Positions 7,174 through 14,987 of a stretch of DNA of 35,768 bases are shown in pieces (position 1 is the stretch's first letter; each line of letters opens with the position of its first letter). The stretch is from the NCBI GenBank assembly GCA_947174365.1, contig CAMWIR010000013.1, forward strand, positions 1 through 35,768, in the 5' to 3' direction. The translations under genes were made by a program, and so were the position numbers. The notes under the pieces were generated by a model that saw only the letters and a program-made list of their open reading frames with translations, made no database searches and was not told the DNA's origin. This stretch comes from an uncultured Ruminococcus sp. (GTDB taxonomy: Bacteria; Bacillota; Clostridia; Oscillospirales; Ruminococcaceae).

Positions 7174-7764
7174 TTATGATCGTTTTATCAGATATCCAAA
7201 GTTATGCGTTCCCGTGAAATTTTCCCAAACCTGCGGTTCCTGATTGGTAAAATATGATCTGTAGACAACAGCTAAATTATTTTTTTCACACATTTTCATA
7301 ATGTCGCTTTCTTTTACAGCGGGGTCTTCAAGGTAATCTATGATAATTAAATACTTATATTTCATTGTGATTATTTTTTCAAGCAGATCCTCAAACGTAT
7401 TGCCAAACTTTGCAGCCTCGCCAAGAAGTAAATGAGCTATAATTATATCATATTCACTGATAATAGTATCAACGCATATATCTTTTTCGATCACACTTAT
7501 ATTTTGGTTGTGATCTGTGATTTCTTTTATTGAGTTAATTTTTCTTGAATCACCCGGGTATACAACAGCGTCAATAGGAACATCGGAAAATAAATTTGCA
7601 ATTACAGACAGACTTGTCCTCCCGCTGCCTGCGTCAAGTATGCTTGTAATGTTTTCTCTTTTTATAAGGTTAAGAAAATCATTTAAAATTATTCTATGCC
7701 CTTTCATTGTTTGGACAGCAAGCTCTCTGCCGTTCACCGTTTCCATATATTCGCTTGTATTCAT
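7174..7764 (-). CDS. small SAM-dependent methyltransferase-like protein
   Basis: About 196 residues. Motif I ILDAGSGRTSLSVIANLF and the following VVYPGDSRKI and YDIIIAHLLLGEAAKF segments fit a Rossmann methyltransferase, although the C-terminal half is short and the substrate is unknown. The frame is open to 7857, but a consensus promoter at 7798-7826 sits inside that extension, so translation must start downstream. ATG 7764 is used here; GTG 7770 is closer to the AAAGGGG site (11 bases) and equally possible. The gene is much more AT-rich than both neighbours, suggesting acquisition. Confidence 0.65.
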   Translation of the reverse strand: MNTSEYMETVNGRELAVQTMKGHRIILNDFLNLIKRENITSILDAGSGRTSLSVIANLFSDVPIDAVVYPGDSRKINSIKEITDHNQNISVIEKDICVDTIISEYDIIIAHLLLGEAAKFGNTFEDLLEKIITMKYKYLIIIDYLEDPAVKESDIMKMCEKNNLAVVYRSYFTNQEPQVWENFTGTHNFGYLIKRS

Positions 7765-7797
7765 CAGCACAGATATTTCAGCCCCTTTCGTTTTTTT

Positions 7798-7826
7798 ATT
7801 ATAACATATTTCAAAATAAAATGCAA
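7798..7826 (-). promoter_or_regulatory. sigma-A promoter of the small methyltransferase gene
   Basis: TTGCAT (7821-7826, minus) and TATAAT (7798-7803) with a 17-base spacer; predicted start near 7791, about 20 bases before the start codon. It fixes the gene start downstream of the longest frame. Confidence 0.8.
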
Positions 7827-7948
7827 CGGGAAAATTATTTTTAGTTAAAATAAACAAAATCCGATTTTGTCGGTGACATTTAAGGGTTCAAAAAGATTTA
7901 TATAACAGAAAAACGTTTTTCGGAGAAAAATAAAAGCGAGGTGACGAA

Positions 7949-8500
7949 ATGACGGAAAATACGGCTGCAAGCGATAATAAGCTTGCAAGCGCCGCAGCGG
8001 CGGAAAAGTGCCGGGTCACAGACAGATCGGAGTTTGAAGAGATAGCCCGGGAAAGTATGCAGCGGCTATACGCTCATGCCGCGGTGATAACAGGCTCGAA
8101 GCAGGACGCAGAGGACGCTGCCGCAGATGCGATATACCGTCTGCTTATACGCAAAAAGCCCTTTGAGAGCCGTGAACACGCTAAGGCGTGGCTTATAAGG
8201 GTGACGGTGAACGGGGCGCTTAAAATGAAGAACAGGCAGCGGCGGTTTTCGGGGGAGGACAGTGCTGCGGAAAATCTGTCGGTGGAATTCGAGTACCCCG
8301 AGCAATCGGAGGTCATGGAGGCGGTAATGAAACTGGACAGCGGCAGCAGGGCGGTAATAATGCTGTTTTATTTTGAGGATTATTCGGTAAAGGAAATCGG
8401 GAGGATACTTAAAATTTCCCCCTCGGCGGTCACGTCACGGCTTTCGAGGGCAAGGGGCAGGCTGAAAGAAATGCTGAAAGGAGATTATTTTAATGAGTGA
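7949..8500 (+). CDS. ECF-type RNA polymerase sigma factor (pair 2)
   Basis: A 183-residue ECF sigma factor. Region 2: AAVITGSKQDAEDAAADAIYRLL and HAKAWLIRVTVNGALKMKNRQRR. Region 4: LDSGSRAVIMLFYFEDYSVKEIGRILKISPSAVTSRLSRARGRLKEML. It differs from the other two ECF factors in this window in region 2 and in lacking the KRGGGE linker, so it belongs to another ECF group. GAGGTGA precedes the ATG. The stop lies 8 bases inside the next gene. Confidence 0.9.
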   Translation: MTENTAASDNKLASAAAAEKCRVTDRSEFEEIARESMQRLYAHAAVITGSKQDAEDAAADAIYRLLIRKKPFESREHAKAWLIRVTVNGALKMKNRQRRFSGEDSAAENLSVEFEYPEQSEVMEAVMKLDSGSRAVIMLFYFEDYSVKEIGRILKISPSAVTSRLSRARGRLKEMLKGDYFNE

Positions 8501-9509
8501 ATTCAAAAGATATTTTAAAAGTGCGGCAGGGTGCATTGTAACCGACAGGGACATTGTAAGCGAAGCGGCACAAAGGGCTGAGCAAAGCTGCGGAGCGGGT
8601 CGGAGGGCAGGAAAGCTGCGCCCTGCCGTATGCGCTTTGCTGGCGGCGGCTATGATCTGCGGAACAGGCGTGTCGGCGGTGAAATACGGCTGGTTGAATG
8701 TGGTTTTCGGGGACAGCGGAAATGTTATCCTGGAAAACCCCTCGGACTATTCCCTTGAAATAAGCGGGACGGAAACGGAATGCAGACTGCCCGACGGGGA
8801 AATAAGCCTTAATGAAGTTATTTGCGACGGCGAAACTGCGTACATCAATCTGCGGTTGACGGGAACGACAGAAGAGGATATACAAAAGTATGCGGATTTT
8901 GCGAGAATTTACCCACGTCTCACCACTGCTGACGGGGCGTTCAAAAGCACCACGCAATCTTTTAGCGTAGGCGTCACAGATCACGGGGAGGATTTTGTGG
9001 AAATGTATGCCTCTGTAAGCTCTGCTGACGGGATAGACAAAGGCGATAGAATAGACTTTAAGTTCTTCAATTTATCCGAAGAAATGACCATTCCCGATGA
9101 AAATTACGATTTCCGCATTGCCTTTGATGTGGCGGAAGAACCCACAGATCTGACAACAACATTGTCCGTGAACAAGGACGTGACCTTTGAAAGCGTTAAA
9201 TATAACAAGGTTACACAAATGACCGTGGACAGCATTCTCATTTCCCCCCTGACCTTTAAAATGTACGGCGCTTTAAAGGGCGAAGAGCCACATTCGGATA
9301 TGCTTGGCGCAATAGCCGATCCCGATACCGTTACATTTGTAATGGCTGACGGCAGCAAAATCCCTATGTTGGATATGTGCAGCAGCTATGGCGGTTCGGG
9401 TAACGGAGACGGAAGCATTTATGTTAACGCATTCTTCAACCGGGTTTTCCCCGTGGACGACCTTGCAGGGATAGAGCTTGGCGGCAGCTATATTGAAGTT
9501 ACCCGTTAA
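8493..9509 (+). CDS. membrane anti-sigma-like protein (pair 2), DUF4179/DUF5643-like architecture
   Basis: A 338-residue protein. The N-terminal cytoplasmic segment (1-42) is followed by a membrane helix at about 45-62 (PAVCALLAAAMICGTGVSAV), then an extracytoplasmic region with an Ig-like C-terminal part (TFESVKYNKVTQMTVDSILISPLTFKMYG) that resembles DUF4179/DUF5643 proteins encoded beside ECF factors. AAAGGAG inside the sigma gene serves the ATG, and the genes overlap by 8 bases. It is probably the sigma-sequestering and signal-sensing partner; this is inferred from context. Confidence 0.75.
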   Translation: MSEFKRYFKSAAGCIVTDRDIVSEAAQRAEQSCGAGRRAGKLRPAVCALLAAAMICGTGVSAVKYGWLNVVFGDSGNVILENPSDYSLEISGTETECRLPDGEISLNEVICDGETAYINLRLTGTTEEDIQKYADFARIYPRLTTADGAFKSTTQSFSVGVTDHGEDFVEMYASVSSADGIDKGDRIDFKFFNLSEEMTIPDENYDFRIAFDVAEEPTDLTTTLSVNKDVTFESVKYNKVTQMTVDSILISPLTFKMYGALKGEEPHSDMLGAIADPDTVTFVMADGSKIPMLDMCSSYGGSGNGDGSIYVNAFFNRVFPVDDLAGIELGGSYIEVTR

Positions 9510-9524
9510 GTAAATCTATATAAA

Positions 9525-9574
9525 AATAAGCAAGATGCTGTAAGCCGTTACGGTTTACAAGCATCTTGCTTATT
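9525..9574. terminator. long palindromic terminator after pair 2
   Basis: The left arm starting AATAAGCAAGATGC (9525) pairs with GCATCTTGCTTATT (ending 9574), with a small bulge and an inner TGTAAGCC/GGTTTACA stem. It lies 15 bases after the anti-sigma stop and faces the 3' end of glgP. Confidence 0.7.
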
Positions 9575-9635
9575 GCTTTAGGGAAACACCGATCATATGA
9601 ATTTAATATTTTTATAAACATCCATGATAAAATCC

Positions 9636-9654
9636 TGTGAACAGCAGTTCCACA
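9636..9654 (-). terminator. possible terminator of glgP
   Basis: Small hairpin on the minus strand (TGTGGAAC/GTTCACA around TGCT) followed by GGATTTTATC, 24 bases after the glgP stop. Weak. Confidence 0.35.
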
Positions 9655-9678
9655 AATCTGTCTCTCTGCATTGCAATA

Positions 9679-12033
9679 TTACAGCTTCCACAATTCCTCG
9701 GCATACTGCTTAACGGTTCTGTCGGAGCTGAACTTTCCTGCACAGGCTATATTCATCCAGCACTTCTTGCCGAATACCTCACGGTTCTTATAGTCGTACA
9801 GCGCACGAAGCTTGGTATCAACATATCCCTCAAGGTCTGTGAGCAGGAAATAATGGTCGGGCTTATGCCAGCTTGTGCCGTTGATGAGGGCGTTGAAAAG
9901 CTCCCCGAACATTCCCGTGTCACCGTCGTTGAATGTGCCGTCCACCAGGGTGTTTATTACACGCTTTACGCGCTCGTTGCGGTAGTAGATCTTCTCTCTT
10001 GGAGCATAGGTGGGCTTTACTGCCTCTATTTCCTCAACTCTTGCGCCGAAGATATATTCGTTCTCCCAACCTGCTTCTTCAACTATCTCAACGTTTGCGC
10101 CGTCGTATGTGCCGAGGGTAACTGCGCCGTTGAGCATGAACTTCATATTGCCTGTACCCGAAGCTTCAAGACCTGCGGTGGATATCTGCTCGGAAATATC
10201 CGCTGCGGGGATAAGCTTTTCCGCATAGGATACGTTATAATTCTGCACAAAAAGGACTTTCAGCTTATCACGTGTATCGGGGTCGTTGTTCACAAGCTTC
10301 GCAACCTCGTTGATATACTTGATTATGCCCTTTGCGCGCCTATAGGCGGGGGCTGCCTTTGCACCGAAGATAAAGGCGGTAGGCTGGAGGTCGGGCAGCT
10401 TGTTATCCTTTATCTGGAAATAAAGGTCAACGATAGAAAATGCATTGAGCAGCTGTCTCTTATACTCATGAAGCCTCTTTACCTGGATATCGAAAACAAA
10501 GTCGGGGGATATTTCCACTCCCTCATGCTCCTTGATATACTGACAAAGCTGAACCTTTTTCTCACGCTTGATGTCGGTGAACCGCTTGATAACAGAGCCA
10601 TCGTTAACGAATTTTTTAAGCTCCGCCAGACGGTCGAGATCGGTCTCCCATCCGCTGCCGATCTTTTCGGTGATAAGCGCGGAAAGCTCGGGGTTGCAAA
10701 GTCCCAGCCATCTTCTGGGAGTAATGCCGTTTGTCTTGTTCTGGAAGCGGTCGGGGAATATCTCATACCAGTCTTTGAGCACATCCTTTTTAAGAATATC
10801 TGTATGGAGGGCTGCCACGCCGTTAGTGTGAGAGGAAGCGAATATAGCCATTCTTGCCATATGGATAACGCCGCCGTCAACTATAAGCTTGGAATTTATC
10901 TGCCCCTCGCTCTGGCCGATAGATTTAAGGTATCTCTTCAGGTGCTCGTTTATCATGAGGATTATCTCATAAACGGTGGGGATAACGCTCTTAAAGAGAT
11001 CTATATTCCACTTTTCGAGAGCCTCGCCGAGAACGGTGTGGTTGGTGTAGTTGCAGGTCTTTTGAGCAATGTCGAATGCCTCCTTGAAGCTCATTTCCTC
11101 CTTGAACATAAACAGGCGGATAAGCTCGGGGATAGCAACGGTGGGGTGGGTGTCGTTAAGCTGGACTGCGTATTCCTCGGCAAAGTGAGAGAAATCGCTG
11201 CCGTGCTTTGTCTTATAACGTCTGATGATATCCTGAACGGAGGCGGAAACGAAGAAATACTGCTGCTTTAAGCGCAGTCTTCTGCCCTTGTCGGTGTTGT
11301 CGTTGGGATAGAGAACATCGTTTATAGCGTCCGCCATAATATTGCTTTCGGAAGCGCCCATATAATCCTGATCGTCAAACTTGCCGAAATTAAAGCCGGA
11401 AATGCTCTCTGCCTGCCAAAGCCGCAATGTGTTTATTGCCTTTTTGTCAAAGCCGATAATGGGCATATCGTAGGGCACTGCCTTTACGGTCTGATCTGCA
11501 AATTCCACGATAACAGCGTCATTTTCCGCACGGTAGCTCCATGCGTCCCCATAGTCGAGCCAGGGGTCGGCAGCCTCCTGCTGAAAGCCGTTGCCAATGG
11601 ACTGCTTGAAAAGTCCGTATTTATAGCGAATGCCGTAGCCGTTCAAGGGAATGTCGCAGGCTGCCGCCGAATCAAGGAAGCAAGCCGCCAGACGGCCAAG
11701 ACCGCCGTTTCCGAGAGAAGCGTCCTCGATCTCTTCCAGACAGGAAATGTCGACCCCATGCTCGGAGAAAATTTCCTTTGCCTCATTCAGAAGCCCTGCG
11801 CAGTAAAGGTTATTGAAAACCGCTCTGCCCATTAAAAATTCCGCAGAAAGATAATATGCCCGTCTGCGGCTGTTATGCCGCTGCTCGGTCTCGTTCCACA
11901 CGGGAACTATTTCGCTCATGACCGCCCTTGCCACAGCGTCGTGAAGTTCTCGGGGAGATGCGCCCTTTATATCCGTGCGGGCGTCTGTCAAAAGATTTTC
12001 GGTGATCTTTTCCATAAACTGTGTTTTATCCAT
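9679..12033 (-). CDS. glgP: glycogen/starch phosphorylase
   Basis: A 784-residue GT35-family phosphorylase that releases glucose 1-phosphate from glycogen or alpha-glucan in the cytoplasm. Full length for the family (about 790-815). Visible signatures: RRAYYLSAEFLMGRAV, DASLGNGGLGRLAACFLDS, VQLNDTHPTVAIPELIRL, NGITPRRWL, DFVFDIQVKRLHEYKRQ, and the pyridoxal-phosphate site EASGTGNMKFMLNG with Lys at about residue 631. The start at ATG 12033 is chosen because AGGAGG precedes it; the frame is open 57 bases further without a site. It has its own promoter, with palindromes at the -35. No other glycogen genes lie in this window. Confidence 0.95.
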   Translation of the reverse strand: MDKTQFMEKITENLLTDARTDIKGASPRELHDAVARAVMSEIVPVWNETEQRHNSRRRAYYLSAEFLMGRAVFNNLYCAGLLNEAKEIFSEHGVDISCLEEIEDASLGNGGLGRLAACFLDSAAACDIPLNGYGIRYKYGLFKQSIGNGFQQEAADPWLDYGDAWSYRAENDAVIVEFADQTVKAVPYDMPIIGFDKKAINTLRLWQAESISGFNFGKFDDQDYMGASESNIMADAINDVLYPNDNTDKGRRLRLKQQYFFVSASVQDIIRRYKTKHGSDFSHFAEEYAVQLNDTHPTVAIPELIRLFMFKEEMSFKEAFDIAQKTCNYTNHTVLGEALEKWNIDLFKSVIPTVYEIILMINEHLKRYLKSIGQSEGQINSKLIVDGGVIHMARMAIFASSHTNGVAALHTDILKKDVLKDWYEIFPDRFQNKTNGITPRRWLGLCNPELSALITEKIGSGWETDLDRLAELKKFVNDGSVIKRFTDIKREKKVQLCQYIKEHEGVEISPDFVFDIQVKRLHEYKRQLLNAFSIVDLYFQIKDNKLPDLQPTAFIFGAKAAPAYRRAKGIIKYINEVAKLVNNDPDTRDKLKVLFVQNYNVSYAEKLIPAADISEQISTAGLEASGTGNMKFMLNGAVTLGTYDGANVEIVEEAGWENEYIFGARVEEIEAVKPTYAPREKIYYRNERVKRVINTLVDGTFNDGDTGMFGELFNALINGTSWHKPDHYFLLTDLEGYVDTKLRALYDYKNREVFGKKCWMNIACAGKFSSDRTVKQYAEELWKL

Positions 12034-12162
12034 AATAAACCTGTTCCTCCTAAAAATATTTTCGGTCGCGGGATTTCTCCGAAATGTCACTCTATGCAGC
12101 CGCTGCCCCTTGTTTGACCGGAGTTTAAAATACGCTGCACTTTAAAATGACAAATATATTCT

Positions 12163-12190
12163 ATTATAGTTTACCACATTTTTTTGTTAA
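12163..12190 (-). promoter_or_regulatory. promoter of glgP
   Basis: TTAACA (12185-12190, minus) and TATAAT (12163-12168), 16-base spacer, leader about 120 bases. The rest of 12034-12365 shows no gene. Confidence 0.65.
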
Positions 12191-12228
12191 AATCAATGAT
12201 TTTGGAAAATAATCCCTCATTTTAACAA
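12184..12228. promoter_or_regulatory. nested palindromes at the glgP promoter (operator candidate)
   Basis: The 10-bp arms TTGTTAAAAT (12184-12193) and ATTTTAACAA (12219-12228) form a perfect inverted repeat whose left arm contains the -35. A second palindrome AAAATCA-A-TGATTTT (12189-12203) abuts the -35. Both could bind a regulator; none is identified. Confidence 0.4.
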
Positions 12229-12365
12229 ATTATTTACAGTTTATCCGGTATATGCCCGTCAAAATCACAAAAGTAACCACTTACCGAGGGGGCGAATAGT
12301 ATAAAAACAGAGGCAGTATCTGTTTAATGTCTCTGAATATATAACTTCCAAAAGGTGCTCTGAAA

Positions 12366-13007
12366 GTGAATGAATTGTTGATAGCGCTTATTACAAGCGT
12401 GGATATATTTGCGGCGGTAATGGGGCTGTGCTGCAGCGGTATAAGGCTGCCGAAAAGATCTGCCGCCGTGGTGGCGTTTGTGGGGGCGGGGGTGCTGTGC
12501 GCTGCTGCCGCTTTGTCGGAATTTGCGGCGGGTATTTTCGGGGAATTTGCGGGGGCGGCATACATATCAAAGGGGATACTGTTAATTTTAGGCTTAAAGG
12601 CCGTATTTGACGGCATAATGGGTATTTCTTCGAAATCCCCCGACATTTCCCGAAAATCTCCCGATAATGCCCCGAAAGACCAAAAAGCCCCGAAAAAAAG
12701 GGGCAGCATATTCGACATAGCGGGCGCACCCGAAAAAGCCGACTGCGACAGTTCCTCGGAAATATCCCCCCGGGAAGCGGCGGTTTTAGGCGCAGCACTC
12801 TCCGCAGACTCGGTTTTTACGGGGATAAGCGCAGGCATGGGGGGACTTTCTCCCCCGCTGATTTTTGTTTTGTCCTTTATTTCGGGGATATGCGCCTGCG
12901 GCGGGGGAATTCTGGCGGGAAAGCTTGTCTGTCTGGGCTGCGGAGAAAAATTCCCCGCCGGGGTAATTACCGGAGCGGGGCTAATAATTATTGCGGTGTT
13001 TTTCTGA
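12366..13007 (+). CDS. MntP/YtaF-like integral membrane protein
   Basis: A 213-residue polytopic membrane protein with two related halves typical of MntP/YtaF: residues 1-80 (ALITSVDIFAAVMGLCCSGI with membrane Asp) and 135-213 (AAVLGAALSADSVFTGISAGMGG with the second conserved Asp), joined by a hydrophilic charged loop at about 85-130. MntP exports Mn2+; YtaF is a sporulation membrane protein of unknown activity. The length and second-half motif favour a YtaF-type protein, but the function is unproven. Starts at GTG with AAAAGGTG 8 bases upstream. Convergent with the anti-sigma gene 11 bases away. Confidence 0.72.
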   Translation: MNELLIALITSVDIFAAVMGLCCSGIRLPKRSAAVVAFVGAGVLCAAAALSEFAAGIFGEFAGAAYISKGILLILGLKAVFDGIMGISSKSPDISRKSPDNAPKDQKAPKKRGSIFDIAGAPEKADCDSSSEISPREAAVLGAALSADSVFTGISAGMGGLSPPLIFVLSFISGICACGGGILAGKLVCLGCGEKFPAGVITGAGLIIIAVFF

Positions 13008-13018
13008 GGATATGCTGC

Positions 13019-14182
13019 TTAGGGATATATATCGGTTTCTTCTATCTCCTCGACAATTTCGTCAGAAACGTCCTCCGCAATATCCTCGGGAACGGCTTCT
13101 ACAACGGGCACATCTCTCTCCACCCAATCGGCATAAGGGTCGTCGAGAATGACCTGTCGCCCTAAAAATTCCGATATAAGCTCCCCGAAATATTCCCTGC
13201 CCTCGGGGGCAAAGGGTATATTTTCATAAAGGTGCAGGCGGCTTTCCACATCATCGGGGGTTATGCCTGCCGCTGTCCATTCCTCGGGAGTGTGGTAATA
13301 GAGCCACCGGGGGGTGTAAAGCTTTTCGCCCTTTGCTATGGTATGCGCATTGGCATAAAGCCTGCCCAGCTCAGCTGTGTTCTCCGAATAGATGAGATCG
13401 AAAATTTCCGTAGAAAATCTAAGCTGCGGATCGTCGGAATTTATATAATATTCCATTGCCGCCTCCGCCTCTTCACGGGGTATGTCGAAGTCATGGATAA
13501 AGGAATACAGATTAGCATGACCCGACAGATCATCGGGAATGGGGTTCGCCTCCCGTTTTGCTTTGAACCAACCGTCCACATCTCTGTCACCGCAAAGAGC
13601 TCCGTCAATACCCAGCAATATGAACTGAACGGGGTCGTTAAAGGCCGACATTTCATCTCCGCCGCCCCCCTCGGGGATATGATAAGGCTCGGGCGGGGTT
13701 TTGGGCTTTTCCGATGTTTCGGATATTGCCGTTGTTACGGGTATTGCGGGTATCACGGATGTTGCAGGCGTTTCGGGTGTTACAGGCACTTCGATCGCTA
13801 CCGGATGCTCCAATATATCCGGCACTGCCGACGTAAGGGGCGAGGCGGTCACGGAGGTGTCGGATACATCGGGCGTTCCCGGTGTCACAGGCACTCCGTT
13901 CACTCCCGGCAGCTGCGATATATCGGACTCCGAGGGCGTAAGAGGTGAAGCGGTTTCGGTGACGGTGGTTTCCCCGTTTTTCTCAATGCCCTCCTCCGCG
14001 GGAAGAAAATGTGTGCCTATAAATGCGCATAACAGGCAAGCCGCTGCGGCACAGAGCCATGAGGCAATTTTATACGGGCTTTTGCGGACAGGACAGGCAG
14101 GTGCACTCACCGCCTTTTCCAACTCGGCAATATAAGCCTCGTCAATATTTCCTATGCATTCAAGCAGCTTTAAAGAATTCAT
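13019..14182 (-). CDS. membrane anti-sigma-like protein (pair 3) with duplicated stalk
   Basis: A 387-residue protein. Cytoplasmic residues 1-38 are followed by one membrane helix (about 39-58), a Pro/Thr/Ser/Val-rich stalk (about 65-170) and a C-terminal extracytoplasmic domain (about 180-375) that includes LYTPRWLYYHTPEEWTAAGI. I recall that pattern from other Ruminococcus hypothetical proteins. The stalk holds a tandem duplication of about 35 residues, each copy starting TASPLT. AAGGAGG lies before the ATG, which overlaps the sigma stop (ATGA). Inferred to restrain the adjacent sigma factor; no catalytic or zinc motif seen. Confidence 0.7.
   Translation of the reverse strand: MNSLKLLECIGNIDEAYIAELEKAVSAPACPVRKSPYKIASWLCAAAACLLCAFIGTHFLPAEEGIEKNGETTVTETASPLTPSESDISQLPGVNGVPVTPGTPDVSDTSVTASPLTSAVPDILEHPVAIEVPVTPETPATSVIPAIPVTTAISETSEKPKTPPEPYHIPEGGGGDEMSAFNDPVQFILLGIDGALCGDRDVDGWFKAKREANPIPDDLSGHANLYSFIHDFDIPREEAEAAMEYYINSDDPQLRFSTEIFDLIYSENTAELGRLYANAHTIAKGEKLYTPRWLYYHTPEEWTAAGITPDDVESRLHLYENIPFAPEGREYFGELISEFLGRQVILDDPYADWVERDVPVVEAVPEDIAEDVSDEIVEEIEETDIYP
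13754..13954 (-). repeat. tandem duplication coding for the anti-sigma stalk
   Basis: Two diverged coding units of about 35 codons: residues 77-108 and 112-143, sharing TASPLT, a central PVTP and TP-rich ends. Extension of a low-complexity extracellular linker. Confidence 0.6.
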
Positions 14183-14736
14183 ATAAGTTCCTCCTTTTCA
14201 AGAAATCTTTTTAAATCTCTGCGGGTCTTTTTCAGGCTGTACTTTACTTTGCCCGTACTTTGTCCCGTTTGACCGGCGATCTCGTCAATAGGACAAAGGG
14301 CAAAATACCGCATTAAAAATATTATCCGTTCATTTTTCTCCCTGCCTGCCAGAAAGGCGTTGACTGCGGCGGTAAGTTCCCTTTCCTCCGCCTCTTTGTC
14401 TGTTCTGCCAGAGCCCCCAATGACCTGCTCCAGTTCATCGACAGCAAGAGCATATTCGCCCCCTCCCCTTTTTTGCCTGTGCTTTGTGCGGTAAAGGCTT
14501 ACGGCAAGGTTGCGGGTTATCCTGCCCACATAGCCCCCGAGGGCGGCGGGCTTGTCCGGGGGAACTGCGTTCCATACTCTAAAATAGGTATCGTTCACGC
14601 ATTCCTCCGAATCCTCCCTGTCCGACAGTATATTCATGGCGATCTTAAAGCAGAATTTCCCGTATTTTTCCGCAAGCACGGTGATCGCCTGCTCCGAACG
14701 CGCGAAAAAAAGCTCAATTATTCCGCTGTCCTCCAA
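14179..14736 (-). CDS. ECF-type RNA polymerase sigma factor (pair 3)
   Basis: A 185-residue ECF sigma factor and a clear paralogue of the one at 4899-5474. Region 2: EDSEECVNDTYFRVWNAVPP and VGRITRNLAVSLYR, then the KRGGGEYALAVDELEQ linker. Region 4: EKNERIIFLMRYFALCPIDEIAGQTGQSTGKVKYSLKKTRRDL. It starts at TTG 14736 with GGGAGGA 8 bases upstream; no ATG is available near the site. Coupled to the membrane protein downstream by ATGA. The ECF promoter motif seen for pair 1 was not found here. Confidence 0.88.
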   Translation of the reverse strand: MEDSGIIELFFARSEQAITVLAEKYGKFCFKIAMNILSDREDSEECVNDTYFRVWNAVPPDKPAALGGYVGRITRNLAVSLYRTKHRQKRGGGEYALAVDELEQVIGGSGRTDKEAEERELTAAVNAFLAGREKNERIIFLMRYFALCPIDEIAGQTGQSTGKVKYSLKKTRRDLKRFLEKEELI

Positions 14737-14880
14737 GCTTAATTCCTCCCTTAAATATATTTTCTGCTTTATTTAACGTCAAATCAATCAAAAAGGGCAA
14801 TAACTTAAAGTAAAGTTTTTTGTGATAAATTGTGAACAAAGCAAACTATTCAAAAAAACTTCCCCGACAGATAAAAACAC

Positions 14881-14909
14881 TTGAAAAATCCAAAGAAATA
14901 TGCTATAAT
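14881..14909 (+). promoter_or_regulatory. sigma-A promoter of the sensor kinase gene
   Basis: TTGAAA (14881-14886), 17-base spacer, TATAAT (14904-14909); leader about 70 bases to ATG 14988. Confidence 0.85.
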
Positions 14910-14987
14910 GTAAAAAAACAGACAGGGCAGTAAATTCCCGCTTCTTGCATCGGATTTTCTGCCTCCGAAAGGGGTTTGCCCCCAAAA

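Noticed and set aside
7798..7857. N-terminal extension of the small methyltransferase
   Set aside because: A consensus promoter (TTGCAT-N17-TATAAT) lies inside it.
9637..11271. 544-codon plus-strand open frame
   Set aside because: It lies fully antisense to glgP, has no family match or convincing ribosome site, and is explained by the codon usage of the true gene.
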